A stretch of 64,000 nt of DNA, from NCBI GenBank assembly GCA_016124745.1, contig WGNC01000008.1:62001-126000 (forward strand), in the 5' to 3' direction. Source of the DNA: Thiobacillus sp. (lineage in GTDB: Bacteria > Pseudomonadota > Gammaproteobacteria > Burkholderiales > Thiobacillaceae). This document shows, piece by piece, positions 53,837 through 63,712 of this stretch. Below the pieces are notes generated by a model. The model was not told the origin of the DNA and searched no databases. It saw only the letters and a program-made list of their open reading frames with translations. Both the position numbers and the translations under genes were made by a program. Within the stretch, counting starts at the first letter, position 1. Each line of letters begins with the position of its first letter.

Positions 53837-54226
53837 TCATTTCACCGAGATCAGGAACGCCACGAAATCCGCCTTCTCCTGCACCGTGCATTCACGTTCC
53901 AGCACGTCCTTGCAGTTGCGTTTGAACCATTTCTCGACCTTGGCTGGATCGGTGAAGCGCTCGCGGTTGGCGACCGGTGCCAGCGGCTCGATCGTCTTGT
54001 GCGCGCGGGTCTTGCCGATGGCCTTGGGGTTCTCGGTATGGCAACTGGAGCAGCCGACCGATTCCCCATTGGGCTTGGCAAGCTTGGCGAAAAAGAATTT
54101 CTCGCCACGTGTAGCCGAGGCGCTGCCGGCTTGCTGCTGGTAGGCGGCGAGGATTTGCTGCGGTGACTCCGCAGTGGCGAGGCCGGGCAGCATGGCCAGG
54201 AATGAGAGCAGAAAGAGGCGGGTCAT
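53837..54226 (-). CDS. DUF1924 (SHP-like) monoheme cytochrome
   Basis: This protein of 129 residues has a signal peptide (MTRLFLLSFLAMLPGLATA) and one heme motif CSSCH in GESVGCSSCHTENPKAIGKT. The pattern KVEKWFKRNCKDVLERECT with extra cysteines is typical of SHP/DUF1924. SHP-type cytochromes can bind oxygen or small ligands at the heme. The start overlaps the cytochrome b561 stop (ATGA). Confidence 0.88.
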   Translation of the reverse strand: MTRLFLLSFLAMLPGLATAESPQQILAAYQQQAGSASATRGEKFFFAKLAKPNGESVGCSSCHTENPKAIGKTRAHKTIEPLAPVANRERFTDPAKVEKWFKRNCKDVLERECTVQEKADFVAFLISVK

Positions 54227-54858
54227 GACGGTTCCGTTTGGGGGGGCAGATACTGCACGCCGGTGATCATGCTCTGGGCAACCGGTAAGCGATGAAAATG
54301 GCCATGCAGCCACAGTGCAGCCAGATGCAGCACCACAAAGGCAAGGACGGCGTAGCCGGCGCTCTGATGCGGAAGCGTCAGGACCGCAGCATACGCCGCG
54401 TGCCAGCCGAGCCAGGGTGCAAAGGGTCCGATGCCCTGTGAGACCGCCAGCAACAGCAGACCGCTGACCGCCAACACCAGCAGCAAGCCGTACAGCAGCA
54501 GATAGGCCAGACTGGCGGCGGGGTGATGGCCGGGACGCTGTGGTGCGCTGAAGAAACGCCGCGAGCGCCAGGACTCGAGCCACACGGCGGGGTGCCAGAG
54601 GTCGGACAGGCGTGCGTGGCGGGTGCCGACAAGACCCCACACGAGCCGTCCGGCCAGCCCCAGGACCAGACCCGCACCGAGCCAGCCGTGCTGCTGGTGC
54701 AGCCAGCCCGACAGCGCGCCGGGTTCGATCCCTTGCGCGATCATGCCACTCACCAGCAGCAGCACGATCACCACGGCGTTGAACCAGTGCAGCAAACGCA
54801 GCACCGGGTCGTACACGCGATGGCGGGAAAGCGCGGCCGGCGGCTGCATGGCTCGCAC
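54223..54858 (-). CDS. Cytochrome b561-type membrane protein
   Basis: This protein of 211 residues has four hydrophobic helices and heme-ligating histidines in VLRLLHWFNAVVIVLLLVSG, and in VVLHLAALWLHGHFH near the end. It probably takes electrons from quinol and passes them to the DHC and DUF1924 cytochromes encoded directly downstream. It lies 7 bp after the class I cytochrome gene on the same strand. Confidence 0.9.
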   Translation of the reverse strand: MRAMQPPAALSRHRVYDPVLRLLHWFNAVVIVLLLVSGMIAQGIEPGALSGWLHQQHGWLGAGLVLGLAGRLVWGLVGTRHARLSDLWHPAVWLESWRSRRFFSAPQRPGHHPAASLAYLLLYGLLLVLAVSGLLLLAVSQGIGPFAPWLGWHAAYAAVLTLPHQSAGYAVLAFVVLHLAALWLHGHFHRLPVAQSMITGVQYLPPQTEPS

Positions 54859-54865
54859 GCAGGCT

Positions 54866-55228
54866 TTAAGGCGCGGAGGCCAGGATGTCTTCGTCGCCGC
54901 GCATGCCCGGAATGGCCAGGAAGGGCTTGCCCAGTTTCTGGTAGTAGGCAGACACGTCAGCCACGTCCTGATCGTTCAGGCTCATGACGGCCAGGTTCAT
55001 CATCGGCGAAATCAACTTGCCGCTGCGGTATTTGTTGGTCTTGGTGGCGATCTTGTCCGCGTCGCGGCCGCCCAGTTGTACCAGCGGGAAAATGCCGGGG
55101 AATGAGGCGCTGCCGTGGCAGGCCATGCAGGTGGTGGCCTTGCGCTCGCCGGTAACGGGGTCGCCCGACGCAACGGCATGGGTGGACAGGACAACAGCGG
55201 CGAGGGCAAGTGCTTGAATGGCTTTCAT
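54866..55228 (-). CDS. Monoheme cytochrome c
   Basis: This protein of 120 residues has a signal peptide (MKAIQALALAAVVLSTHAVA) and CMACH in ERKATTCMACHGSASFPG. The likely axial Met is in KLISPMMNLAV. It is the first gene of the cytochrome operon, with GGAG about 9 bases before the ATG; an upstream in-frame ATG at 55297 is AT-rich and unlikely. Confidence 0.88.
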   Translation of the reverse strand: MKAIQALALAAVVLSTHAVASGDPVTGERKATTCMACHGSASFPGIFPLVQLGGRDADKIATKTNKYRSGKLISPMMNLAVMSLNDQDVADVSAYYQKLGKPFLAIPGMRGDEDILASAP

Positions 55229-55377
55229 GATGACGCTCCAAAAGATGTGAATAAAGAGAATTGGAAAACTGAATATTAGAATATTAGATAGAACCAAATC
55301 GTGTCAATGCTCGCCACATGAAAATATTCAATTCGTCTATGACGAAGTTGCAAATATGAGACTTGCGGCAGACAATC

Positions 55378-55406
55378 AGGCCTTATTGTCTATGACAATA
55401 AGGCCT
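55378..55406. terminator. Perfect hairpin downstream of the TRAP operon
   Basis: AGGCCTTATTGTC and its exact complement form a 13-bp stem with loop TAT just after the dctM-like stop. The T-run (TTTT) is on the plus-strand side, so termination efficiency for the minus-strand operon is uncertain. Confidence 0.6.
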
Positions 55407-55411
55407 TTTAC

Positions 55412-56821
55412 CTAACGCCACTCGGCGGGCAGGTAGTAGGCGTCGGGGTCGACGTCGATGGGAATTTCGGTGACGCTGCTGGCGTCGGCAGGGGCGTCGC
55501 GCAGCACGATCTGGGGAACACCCAGCACGACGATGACCATCACGAGCTGGATGACGAGAAAGGGGATTGCCCCCCAATAGATGTCGGCGGTGGCGATTGA
55601 CCTTGGGGCGACGCTCTTGAGGTAAAACAGCGCAAAGCCGAACGGCGGATGCATGAAGGCGGTCTGCATGTTGACCGCGAGCATCACGCCGAACCAGATC
55701 GGATCGATGCCGAGCTTGTAGGCGATGGGGCCCACGAGCGGCACCACGATGAAGGCGATCTCGAAGAAGTCGAGAAAGAACGCCAGCGTGAACACCAGCA
55801 GGTTGACCACGACGAGGAATCCGAGCACGCCGCCGGGCAGCTGGTTGAACAGGTGTTCGACCCAGACGTCACCGTCGAGCCCGCGGAACACCAGCGTGAA
55901 AATGGTCGAGCCGATAAGGATGAAGACGACGAAGGTGGTGAGCCGGGTGGTGCTGTCCATCGCCTGCGTCAACTGCAGGCGCGACAGCCGTCCGCGCGCC
56001 AGCGCCAGCAGCAGTGCGCCCGCCGCCCCCATCGCGCCGCCTTCGGTCGGGGTGGCGACGCCGATGAAAATGGTGCCGAGCACGAGGAAGATCAGCAGCA
56101 ATGGCGGCAGCAGCGTGGTCAGCACGCGCAGCAGCAGGGCGAAGCCTCTCAGAGTGCGCGCGCTGGCTGGCATGGCGGGGGCGGCGCCAGGGCGGAACAG
56201 CGTCACGAGGAATACATAGGTCAGGTAGAGACCGACCAGCAGCAGGCCGGGCAGCAGCGCGCCCTTGTACATGTCGCCGACCGAGGCACCGAGCTGATCG
56301 GCCAGCACGATCAGCACGAGCGAAGGCGGAACGATCTGCGCCAGCGTGCCGGAGGCCGCGATGACGCCGGTGGCCAGGCGCTTGTCGTAGCCGTGGCGCA
56401 GCATCACCGGCAGCGAGATCAGGCCCATCGCGATGACCGTGGCGGCGACCACGCCGGTGGTGGCAGCGAGCAGTCCCCCGACCAGGACCACCGCATAGGC
56501 CAGCCCGCCGCGCAGCGAGCCGAATAGCTGGCCGATCGTGTCGAGCAGGTCCTCTGCCATGCCGGAGCGTTCGAGGATCAGGCCCATGAAGGCGAAGAAG
56601 GGGATCGCCAGCAGCGTCGGATTGGCGACGATGCCGTAGACGCGCTCGGGCAGCGCCTGCATCAGCGAAAAGTCAAAATAGCCGGCGGCAATGCCGATGC
56701 CGGCGAACAACAGGCCGTTGGCGGCGAGCGCGAACGCGACCGGATAGCCCAGCAGCAGGAACATCACGAGGCCGAGGAACATCAGCGGCGCCATATTATC
56801 CAGCAGTGCGGCAGCCATCAC
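55412..56821 (-). CDS. TRAP transporter large permease (DctM, TakP/FcbT3 branch)
   Basis: This membrane protein of 469 residues has LGYPVAFALAANGLLFAGIG, GVVAATVIAMGLISLPVMLR, ASGTLAQIVPPSLVLIVLAD and FMHPPFGFALFYLKSVAP. It is longer than C4-dicarboxylate DctM, as in the branch that moves 2-oxo acids, mannitol-like or chloroaromatic acids. The start overlaps the DctQ stop. No binding protein is adjacent; the one at 43062-44150 is of the matching branch. Confidence 0.92.
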   Translation of the reverse strand: MMAAALLDNMAPLMFLGLVMFLLLGYPVAFALAANGLLFAGIGIAAGYFDFSLMQALPERVYGIVANPTLLAIPFFAFMGLILERSGMAEDLLDTIGQLFGSLRGGLAYAVVLVGGLLAATTGVVAATVIAMGLISLPVMLRHGYDKRLATGVIAASGTLAQIVPPSLVLIVLADQLGASVGDMYKGALLPGLLLVGLYLTYVFLVTLFRPGAAPAMPASARTLRGFALLLRVLTTLLPPLLLIFLVLGTIFIGVATPTEGGAMGAAGALLLALARGRLSRLQLTQAMDSTTRLTTFVVFILIGSTIFTLVFRGLDGDVWVEHLFNQLPGGVLGFLVVVNLLVFTLAFFLDFFEIAFIVVPLVGPIAYKLGIDPIWFGVMLAVNMQTAFMHPPFGFALFYLKSVAPRSIATADIYWGAIPFLVIQLVMVIVVLGVPQIVLRDAPADASSVTEIPIDVDPDAYYLPAEWR

Positions 56822-57357
56822 ACCTCTTCCTCCGGAGTCTCATGCGGCAGGGTGACATGGCCACTGAGGACCCCGATCCGCTTGATGACCTCAGCCACGC
56901 CCTGCAGGGCGAGCAGCGCAAATCCCAGCGGCAGCAGCAGCTTGACCGGCCAGCGCACGAGCCCGCCGGCGTCGGGCGACATCTCGTGGCTGAGCCAGGC
57001 ATCCAGGAACATCGGCCAGGCCAGCCAGGTTAGGAGCCCGGCCATCGGCAGCAGGAACAGCAGGCCGCCGAAAAGGTCGATCCAGGCCTGACCGCGCGCG
57101 CCGAAGTGGTTGTACAGGATGTCGATGCGGACATGCCCGTTGTGCTTGAGCGTATAGCCAGCTGCCAGCAGGAACATCGCGCCGAACAGATACCACTGGA
57201 TTTCGAGCCACGCGTTCGAGCTTTCGCCCAGCGCATAGCGGGCCAGCGCATTTCCAGCGGAAATCAGCGTGGCGATCAGCACCAGCCAGATGACCACGCG
57301 GCCGACGCGTTCAGTCAGCGCGTCGATCAGGCGGGCGAGGGCGAGCAGGGTGTTCAC
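56818..57357 (-). CDS. TRAP transporter small permease (DctQ)
   Basis: This protein of 179 residues has four helices (VVIWLVLIATLISAGNALAR, NAWLEIQWYLFGAMFLLAAG). It is the partner of the overlapping large permease. Its start overlaps the stop of the esterase gene by four bases, so the esterase and both permease genes may be one transcript. Confidence 0.92.
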   Translation of the reverse strand: MNTLLALARLIDALTERVGRVVIWLVLIATLISAGNALARYALGESSNAWLEIQWYLFGAMFLLAAGYTLKHNGHVRIDILYNHFGARGQAWIDLFGGLLFLLPMAGLLTWLAWPMFLDAWLSHEMSPDAGGLVRWPVKLLLPLGFALLALQGVAEVIKRIGVLSGHVTLPHETPEEEV

Positions 57358-57965
57358 AGCGCGCCAGCTTGCTTGAGGAACTCGGCCAGCCGCTCGGCGA
57401 CCTTCCGGTAACCGGCGGCGTTGGCGTGGATGGCGTCCGCCTTCAGGTGGTTGTCCTTCAGCACGTCATTGAAGACCTCATCTTCCAGCGGCAGCCGCAG
57501 CTCTTCCGCCACCCGGGCGTAGAAATCGGGTGCACCGCCGAACAGCTTCGGTTCCGGCACCCCGATCAGCACGACGTTGGCACCACTGGCGCGGATGGCC
57601 TGCACCAGCCGGCGCAGATTGCTTTCGGTGGTGGCTGCGGGCTGCCGCCTCAGCATGTCGTTGCCGCCCAGGCACAGCAGCACCAGACGAGGCTGGTATT
57701 CAGCCAGCACTTCCGGCAGGCGCTGCAAGCCCGAGGTCGTGGTATCGCCGGGAACGCCGGCGTTGATCACGATGTGTCCGGTGAGCGAGGCCAGCACGGC
57801 TGGGTAGGCGGTATCTTCACTCGCGCCGGTGCCGTGGGTAAGGCTGTCGCCGAAAGCAACGACGACATCCTGCGGCTCGAGCCTCGGAAGGGTTGGCGCT
57901 CGGTCGCACGCGGCCAGCAGCAGGACAACACAAACCGCGAACAGGAAGCGGCCTGCGTTGAGCAT
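57354..57965 (-). CDS. SGNH-family esterase/thioesterase (TesA-like)
   Basis: This protein of 203 residues has a lipoprotein-type signal (VLLLAAC). The SGNH blocks follow: VVAFGDSLTHGTG (nucleophile Ser), NAGVPGDTTTSG, CLGGNDMLRR and a final DAIHANAAGYRKVAE with catalytic Asp-His. It should hydrolyse small esters or thioesters at the outer or inner membrane. Confidence 0.92.
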   Translation of the reverse strand: MLNAGRFLFAVCVVLLLAACDRAPTLPRLEPQDVVVAFGDSLTHGTGASEDTAYPAVLASLTGHIVINAGVPGDTTTSGLQRLPEVLAEYQPRLVLLCLGGNDMLRRQPAATTESNLRRLVQAIRASGANVVLIGVPEPKLFGGAPDFYARVAEELRLPLEDEVFNDVLKDNHLKADAIHANAAGYRKVAERLAEFLKQAGAL

Positions 57966-57966
57966 C

Positions 57967-59307
57967 CTAGTTGCCTGCCACCGTCATCCTGTCGATCAGG
58001 ATCGAGCCGACCTGCTTGGAGCCGCGTTTCTCGATGTCATTGCCGACGGCGACGATGCCCTTGAACATGTCGGCAAGATTGCCGGCGATGGTGATTTCCT
58101 CGACCGGGTACTGAATCTCGCCGTCCTCGACCCAGAAGCCGGCGGCGCCGCGCGAATAGTCGCCCGTCACCATGTTGGCGCCGTGGCCGAGCAGTTCGGT
58201 GACCAGCAGGCCGCTGCCCATCTGCCCGAGCAATCCTTCGAGGCCATGCTCGCCCGGGGTGACGATGAGATTGTGGCTGCCGCCTGCATTGCCGGTCGTC
58301 TCCATGCCCAGCTTGCGCGCCGAATAGCTAGACAGGAAATAACCCTGCAGCACGCCGTCCTTCACCATGTAGCGATCGAGGCAGGCGACGCCTTCGCTGT
58401 CGAAGGGTGCGCTGCCGAGTCCCGATGGGATGAAGGGCTGCTCGCGGATGTTCACCAGCGGCGCGAATACCTGCTGCCCCAGGCTGTCGAGCAGGAACGA
58501 CGATTTGCGGTAGAGGCTGCCGCCGGAGACCGCCGCGACGAAATTGCCGATCAGGCCGGTGGCGATCGGCGCCTCGAACACGACCGGGCAGATGCGGGTA
58601 TCGAGCTTCCTGCCGTTGAGGCGCCGCACCGTGCGCGCGCCCGCCATGCGCCCCACAGACTCCGCGGATTCAAGCTCGTCGGCGTTGCGTGCACTGCTGT
58701 ACCAGTAGTCGCGCTGCATCGCGCCCTTGTCCTCGCCGATCACCGCGACCGAGATGCCGTGGCGCGAGCCGGCGTAGCCGTTGCAGAAGCCGAGACTGTT
58801 GGCATAGATGAAATGCGAGTCATGGAGGCTGACGCCCGCACCTTCCGAGTTGGTCAGCCGCTTGTCGACTGCCAGTGCTGCGGCCTCGCAGGCCTTGGCG
58901 CGCTCGGCCGCTTCTTCCACGCTGAGCGCCCAGGGATGGTAGAGGTCGAGGTCCGGCACATCCCTCGCCAGCCTGTCGGCGTCAGGCAGGCCGGCAGCTT
59001 CGTCCTCGGCAGTGTAGCGCGCGATGGTCAGCGCCTTTTCGACCGCGCTTTTCAGCGCCGTCTCCGACAGGTCAGAGGTCGAGGCATGGCCGCGCCGCTG
59101 GCCGATGTAGACCGTCACCCCGGCGCCCTTGTCCTTGTTGTATTCGATGGTCTCGATCTCGCCCTGGCGCACGCTGACGCTCTGGCCCACGCCCTCGGAG
59201 ATCTCGGTGTCGGCCGCGGTGGCGCCCTGCCGGGCAGCGTGCTCGATGACAATCTGGGATAGCGCGATGAGCTGGTCGCGGGTATAGCTGAATTGGGAGC
59301 GGGACAT
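57967..59307 (-). CDS. pmbA: Metalloprotease PmbA/TldE
   Basis: This protein of 446 residues contains EISEGVGQSVSVRQGEIETI, RRGHASTSDLSETAL and the C-terminal GNAGGSHNLIVTPGEHGLEG and NMVTGDYSRGAAGFWVEDGE. With TldD it processes modified peptides and degrades antitoxins. The ATG at 59307 is chosen because homology begins there; it diverges from yjgA 71 bp away, the frequent pmbA-yjgA arrangement. Confidence 0.95.
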   Translation of the reverse strand: MSRSQFSYTRDQLIALSQIVIEHAARQGATAADTEISEGVGQSVSVRQGEIETIEYNKDKGAGVTVYIGQRRGHASTSDLSETALKSAVEKALTIARYTAEDEAAGLPDADRLARDVPDLDLYHPWALSVEEAAERAKACEAAALAVDKRLTNSEGAGVSLHDSHFIYANSLGFCNGYAGSRHGISVAVIGEDKGAMQRDYWYSSARNADELESAESVGRMAGARTVRRLNGRKLDTRICPVVFEAPIATGLIGNFVAAVSGGSLYRKSSFLLDSLGQQVFAPLVNIREQPFIPSGLGSAPFDSEGVACLDRYMVKDGVLQGYFLSSYSARKLGMETTGNAGGSHNLIVTPGEHGLEGLLGQMGSGLLVTELLGHGANMVTGDYSRGAAGFWVEDGEIQYPVEEITIAGNLADMFKGIVAVGNDIEKRGSKQVGSILIDRMTVAGN

Positions 59308-59378
59308 GTCGGCTTGAGAGAGGAATAAGTAGGGACGCGAGGGTTTGATTCGGCACGTTTCAGGCATCAGAAACTACA

Positions 59379-59945
59379 ATGTCGATAATAACAGCAACCG
59401 AAAGCCCCACCGTGCGCCTGATCGATCCTGATGCCGAACTGGAGTTCGACCCCGACGAGGTCTACGACGGACCCAGCAGAAGCCAACAAAAACGCGAAGT
59501 CGAAGCCCTGCAGGCACTGGGCGAAATCCTCGTCAAACTCCCCGATGCGCAGTTCAAGCGCATCGACCTGCCGGAGGAATTGCGCAGCGCGGTCGCCGCC
59601 TGCCGCAAGATCACCCAGAACGGCGCGCTGCGGCGGCAGAAGCAGTACATCGGCAAGCTGATGCGCTCGGTCGATCCGGTACCGATCCAGGCACAGATCG
59701 ACGTATTCAATGGCGTCTCCGCCGCCGAAAACGCCAGGCTGCATCAGGCCGAGAAGTGGCGCGAGAAGCTCATCGCCGACAACGAGGCGCTGACGCTTTT
59801 CCTCAACAACTACCCTGATACGGACGCCACGCACTTGCGGCACCTGATCCGCAACGCGCGCGACGAGGCAGCTCGCAGCAAGCCGCCGAAGGCTTTCCGC
59901 GAGATATTCAGGGTGATTCGGGAGGCCATGCAAGAATCCGATTGA
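59379..59945 (+). CDS. yjgA: Ribosome-associated protein YjgA (DUF615/DarP)
   Basis: This helical protein of 188 residues has GPSRSQQKREVEALQALGEI, LRRQKQYIGKLMRSVD and KAFREIFRVIREAM. It associates with the large ribosomal subunit during assembly. It diverges from pmbA. Confidence 0.95.
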   Translation: MSIITATESPTVRLIDPDAELEFDPDEVYDGPSRSQQKREVEALQALGEILVKLPDAQFKRIDLPEELRSAVAACRKITQNGALRRQKQYIGKLMRSVDPVPIQAQIDVFNGVSAAENARLHQAEKWREKLIADNEALTLFLNNYPDTDATHLRHLIRNARDEAARSKPPKAFREIFRVIREAMQESD

Positions 59946-60042
59946 TCCGCGAAGTGCGCGAAAGCGCGCGAGGAATAGCACTCAAGAATTTCGTTCGTGG
60001 GCCTTCGCGTTCTTGGTGGAGAAAATTTCAGTAGGGGGCCTT

Positions 60043-63000
60043 ATGTGGGGACGTGTCGTCAAGATTGCATTCAGCCTGCCGGTTCTGATCGTCGCCGGCC
60101 TGTATGCGCTGTACCTTGTTTTCGGATTTTTCCTGGTCGACCCGCTGGCCCACAAGCTGCTGCCCTGGGTGGGCGAAAACAAGCTTGCCAGCCAGTTGAG
60201 CGCGCAGCGGGTCAGCTTCAATCCCTTCACGCTTGAAGCCACGGTCGACGACCTGCGGCTCGCCGAGCAGGACGGCAAACCGTTGGCCGGCTTCGACCGG
60301 CTCTATGTCAATCTCGAAACCACCGGCCTGTTTCGCTGGGCCCTGCGCATCCAGGACATCCAGCTCGATGGCCCCGACGTCAACCTCGCCGTTCTCCCTG
60401 GCGGCAAGCTGAACTGGGCGGCACTGATCGCCAGGCTCAACGAAGACAAGGAACCGCCGTCGGACAGCATCGTAAGAATGCTGATCGAGCATATCAGGAT
60501 CGACGATGGACATGTCGAGTACACCGACGCCAACCGTCCGGGCAAGCCGTTCAAGGCGGTGCTCAAACCGCTTGGGATTGAGCTCGACGGATTGTCCACC
60601 CTGCCCGAGGACCGCGGCGATTACCTGATCGCGGCCAAATTGCCGGAACAGGGCGGCACGCTGAAGTGGAAGGGCGAAGTGGGGCTTAATCCGGTGGTGT
60701 CGACCGGTGAGGTGCAGCTCGAGGGTATGAAGCTCGATCGATTGATTCGCGTGGTGAAGCAGGCCGAACTGGCGATCAAACCCACCCAGGGCGACATCCA
60801 GGCCGGCCTGGCCTACCATTTCGCGATCGTCGACGACAAACCGCAGGCGGTACTGGCACGTATTCAACTGGCGCTCGACAATTTTGCGGCCGCGCCCGCA
60901 CAGGGTAGCGGCACCCTGGCGATCGGGCATGCCGATCTGTCGCTGCCACGGCTGGATTTTTCCATGCAGTCGGGCACTCAGGTGAAATTCTCCGGGCTGG
61001 CGATCGGGCTGCGCGACGTTCGTCTGGCGATCGACGAATCGCCGCTGTTCAAGCTGCCGCAGGCTGACATCAATGGCGTGGATTTTGACCTGCTGGCAGG
61101 CAGGGCGCGCGTGGCGCGCGTGGCGTTGACGGGCGGCGAGGTATCGGTCACACGCTTCGCCGACGGCAGCTACGATTTGACGAACGCCTGGAAACCCGTG
61201 GCTGGAACAGCAGCTGAAGCACGAGCGCAGTCTTCGGCGGCGGCAGGCAAGCCCTTTGCTTTTGAAGTGGCCGCGGTGCATCTGCAGAACTGGCGTGCCC
61301 AAGAGCTGGATCGCTCGTTCGAGCAGCCGATGCGCCTGGAAGTGGGGAATCTGGATATGCGTCTGGCGCTGTCGAATCTCGACGGCCCGCTGCAAATCAC
61401 GGAATTCAACAGCGAAATCAGTGCGCTCAAGCTGACATCGGCACTGCAAGCCGAGCCCGCCGCCACGCTGGCCAAGCTCCAGGTGAGTGGCGGCGAATTC
61501 GACCTCGATGCCCATGCCGTATCGATGCAGGCCGTCGTGCTGTCGGGCTTGCGCACCCGTGTGGAACGCCGCGACGGACAGCCACTCAACTGGCAGGCCA
61601 TGCTGAAACAGGTCAGGGTGGCGTCGCCTGCGTCCGAACGCGCGGTGGTCAAACTGGCAGCCGGGGCAGAGCGGGATTGGACCCTCGCGCTGCAGCGACT
61701 GGCGCTCGAAGATGCCGCAGTTCACGTGGAAGACAGCGGCAAGGGCGCGCCCGTTCTGCTGGATATCGAGCAGGGGAGTATCGAAGCGCGCAAGCTGTCG
61801 CTCGACATGGCGCGCGCCATTCCGCTCAAGCTGGCATTCAGGGTCAGGCAGGGCGGCCGATTCAATGCCAGCGGCAGCGTCGTTCCCGGCAAGCCCTCGG
61901 GCAAGCTGGACCTCAGGCTGGAAGGCCTGTCCCTGAAGCCTTTTGCGCCCTATGTCAACCAGTTTGCCCGGCTCTACCTGCGTTCGGGAGAAGCCTCGAC
62001 GCGCGGCAAGCTGGTGTTCGCACAAGCGAAGTCGGACATGAAACTCGATTTCGAAGGCGGCTTCGTGGTGGATGACCTGGCGATTACGGAAGAGGAAACC
62101 GAGGAGGCATTTCTCGGCTGGAAGCAACTGTCTTCTGACAGCCTGACGCTCAGTCTCGCCCCGGATCGCGTGCACATAGACGAACTGGTGGCGCTGAACC
62201 CCTTCGGCAAGGTGATCATTTTCGAGGACAAGTCGATCAACCTGCGGCGCATTCTGCGCACGCCGGCAACGGACAAACCAGCGACCGCAGCCGCTGCCGA
62301 GACCCGCCCCGCGGAGGAAACCGATGTCTTTCCGCTGGATATCGCGCGTCTGCGCATCGTCGATGCGAATGCGGAATTCGCCGATTTGTCCTTGCCGCAA
62401 CAATTCGGCACGCGCATGCACGGCCTGTCGGGCGTGGTGACCGGGCTCGCAACGAATCCTGCGTCGACGGCGCAGGTGGAGCTCGACGGCAAGGTCGATG
62501 ATTTCGGCTCGGCACGCGTGCGCGGCTCGATCCAGCCTTTCCGGGCAACCGACTTCACCGATCTGACGCTCACCTTCCGCAACCTGGAAATGACCAGGCT
62601 GACGCCGTATTCCGGAAAGTTCGCCGGGCGCAAGATCGATTCGGGCAGGCTCTCGGTCGACCTCGAATACAAGATCAAGCAGCGCCAGCTGGCCGGCGAG
62701 AACAAGTTCGTGATCAACAAGTTGAAGCTCGGCGAGAAGGTCGACAGCCCCGATGCGATGAAGCTGCCGCTCGATCTCGCCATCGCCCTGCTGGAGGACA
62801 GCAACGGCATCATCGACCTCGACCTGCCGATTTCGGGCAGTCTCGACGACCCGCAGTTCAGCTACGGAAAAATAATCTGGAAGGCCATCGTCAACGTGCT
62901 GACCAAGCTGGTGACGGCGCCGTTCCGCGCGCTCGGCAAACTGCTCGGCGTCAGTTCGGAAAAGCTCGAAGCCGTCAGCTTCGATCCAGGCAGCAGTTTG

Positions 63001-63648
63001 CTGCTGCCGCCCGAACAGGAAAAGCTCAAGATGCTGAGTGAAGCCATGGCCAAACGCCCGGCGCTGACGCTCACGCTCGAGCCGGGCTATGACCCGGTCG
63101 CGGACAGGCGTGCGCTGCAGGTGCAGGCCATGCGCCGCGAAGTCGCGGCTGGCACCGGGCTCAAGCTCGCGCCGAACGCGGAACCCGGTCCCGTGGACGT
63201 CAACAACTACGAGGTCCAAACCTGGCTCGAAGACCGGTACACCGAGCGTGTCGGCAAGGCGGAATACCAGAAGCTGCGCGCCAGCTATAAGGAGAAGCAG
63301 GCGGGCGGTACCAACCCGATCACCGACAGCGCATTCGTCGAGCGGCTCGGCCGCAGCTTCAAGACCCGCGATACCGGCCCGGTCTCCGCTTTCCATACCG
63401 AGTTGCTGGAGCAACTCACGCAGAAGACGCTCATCGACGACGCCGTTCTCGTCAAGCTGGCGCAGGCGCGCGGGCAGGCCATGCGCGAGGACCTGGTCCG
63501 CAATGGCCTGGATGGAGGGCGCGTCAGTGTCGGCGCGCCTGTCGAGCTGGCGGCCAAGGACAATCAGGTCGGCAGCAAGATGAGCCTGGGCGCCGGCAAG
63601 GCAATGGTGTCCACGCCGTCGACAGCGCCCGCTGCCGTCGTGCCGTGA
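60043..63648 (+). CDS. AsmA-like DUF748 protein
   Basis: This protein of about 1200 residues has one N-terminal membrane helix (VVKIAFSLPVLIVAGLYALY). It is followed by long repeated beta-rich segments typical of AsmA/DUF748 (NPFTLEATVDDLRLAEQDGK, IQDIQLDGPDVNLAVLPGGK and, near the end, LDLPISGSLDDPQFSYGK). The last 200 residues are helical. Proteins of this group span the periplasm and have been linked to phospholipid transport and envelope integrity. AGGGGG precedes ATG 60043. Confidence 0.9.
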   Translation: MWGRVVKIAFSLPVLIVAGLYALYLVFGFFLVDPLAHKLLPWVGENKLASQLSAQRVSFNPFTLEATVDDLRLAEQDGKPLAGFDRLYVNLETTGLFRWALRIQDIQLDGPDVNLAVLPGGKLNWAALIARLNEDKEPPSDSIVRMLIEHIRIDDGHVEYTDANRPGKPFKAVLKPLGIELDGLSTLPEDRGDYLIAAKLPEQGGTLKWKGEVGLNPVVSTGEVQLEGMKLDRLIRVVKQAELAIKPTQGDIQAGLAYHFAIVDDKPQAVLARIQLALDNFAAAPAQGSGTLAIGHADLSLPRLDFSMQSGTQVKFSGLAIGLRDVRLAIDESPLFKLPQADINGVDFDLLAGRARVARVALTGGEVSVTRFADGSYDLTNAWKPVAGTAAEARAQSSAAAGKPFAFEVAAVHLQNWRAQELDRSFEQPMRLEVGNLDMRLALSNLDGPLQITEFNSEISALKLTSALQAEPAATLAKLQVSGGEFDLDAHAVSMQAVVLSGLRTRVERRDGQPLNWQAMLKQVRVASPASERAVVKLAAGAERDWTLALQRLALEDAAVHVEDSGKGAPVLLDIEQGSIEARKLSLDMARAIPLKLAFRVRQGGRFNASGSVVPGKPSGKLDLRLEGLSLKPFAPYVNQFARLYLRSGEASTRGKLVFAQAKSDMKLDFEGGFVVDDLAITEEETEEAFLGWKQLSSDSLTLSLAPDRVHIDELVALNPFGKVIIFEDKSINLRRILRTPATDKPATAAAAETRPAEETDVFPLDIARLRIVDANAEFADLSLPQQFGTRMHGLSGVVTGLATNPASTAQVELDGKVDDFGSARVRGSIQPFRATDFTDLTLTFRNLEMTRLTPYSGKFAGRKIDSGRLSVDLEYKIKQRQLAGENKFVINKLKLGEKVDSPDAMKLPLDLAIALLEDSNGIIDLDLPISGSLDDPQFSYGKIIWKAIVNVLTKLVTAPFRALGKLLGVSSEKLEAVSFDPGSSLLLPPEQEKLKMLSEAMAKRPALTLTLEPGYDPVADRRALQVQAMRREVAAGTGLKLAPNAEPGPVDVNNYEVQTWLEDRYTERVGKAEYQKLRASYKEKQAGGTNPITDSAFVERLGRSFKTRDTGPVSAFHTELLEQLTQKTLIDDAVLVKLAQARGQAMREDLVRNGLDGGRVSVGAPVELAAKDNQVGSKMSLGAGKAMVSTPSTAPAAVVP

Positions 63649-63712
63649 CATCGGCTCAATGGCCGGGCTGCCTGGCCGTTAAGGTTGGGATGCCTACCCG
63701 ACCCTCGCCGCC

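Noticed and set aside
60028-63651. Very long minus-strand open frame opposite the DUF748 gene
   Set aside because: GC-rich codon bias leaves the antisense frame open; the sense frame has the membrane helix, family motifs and Shine-Dalgarno.
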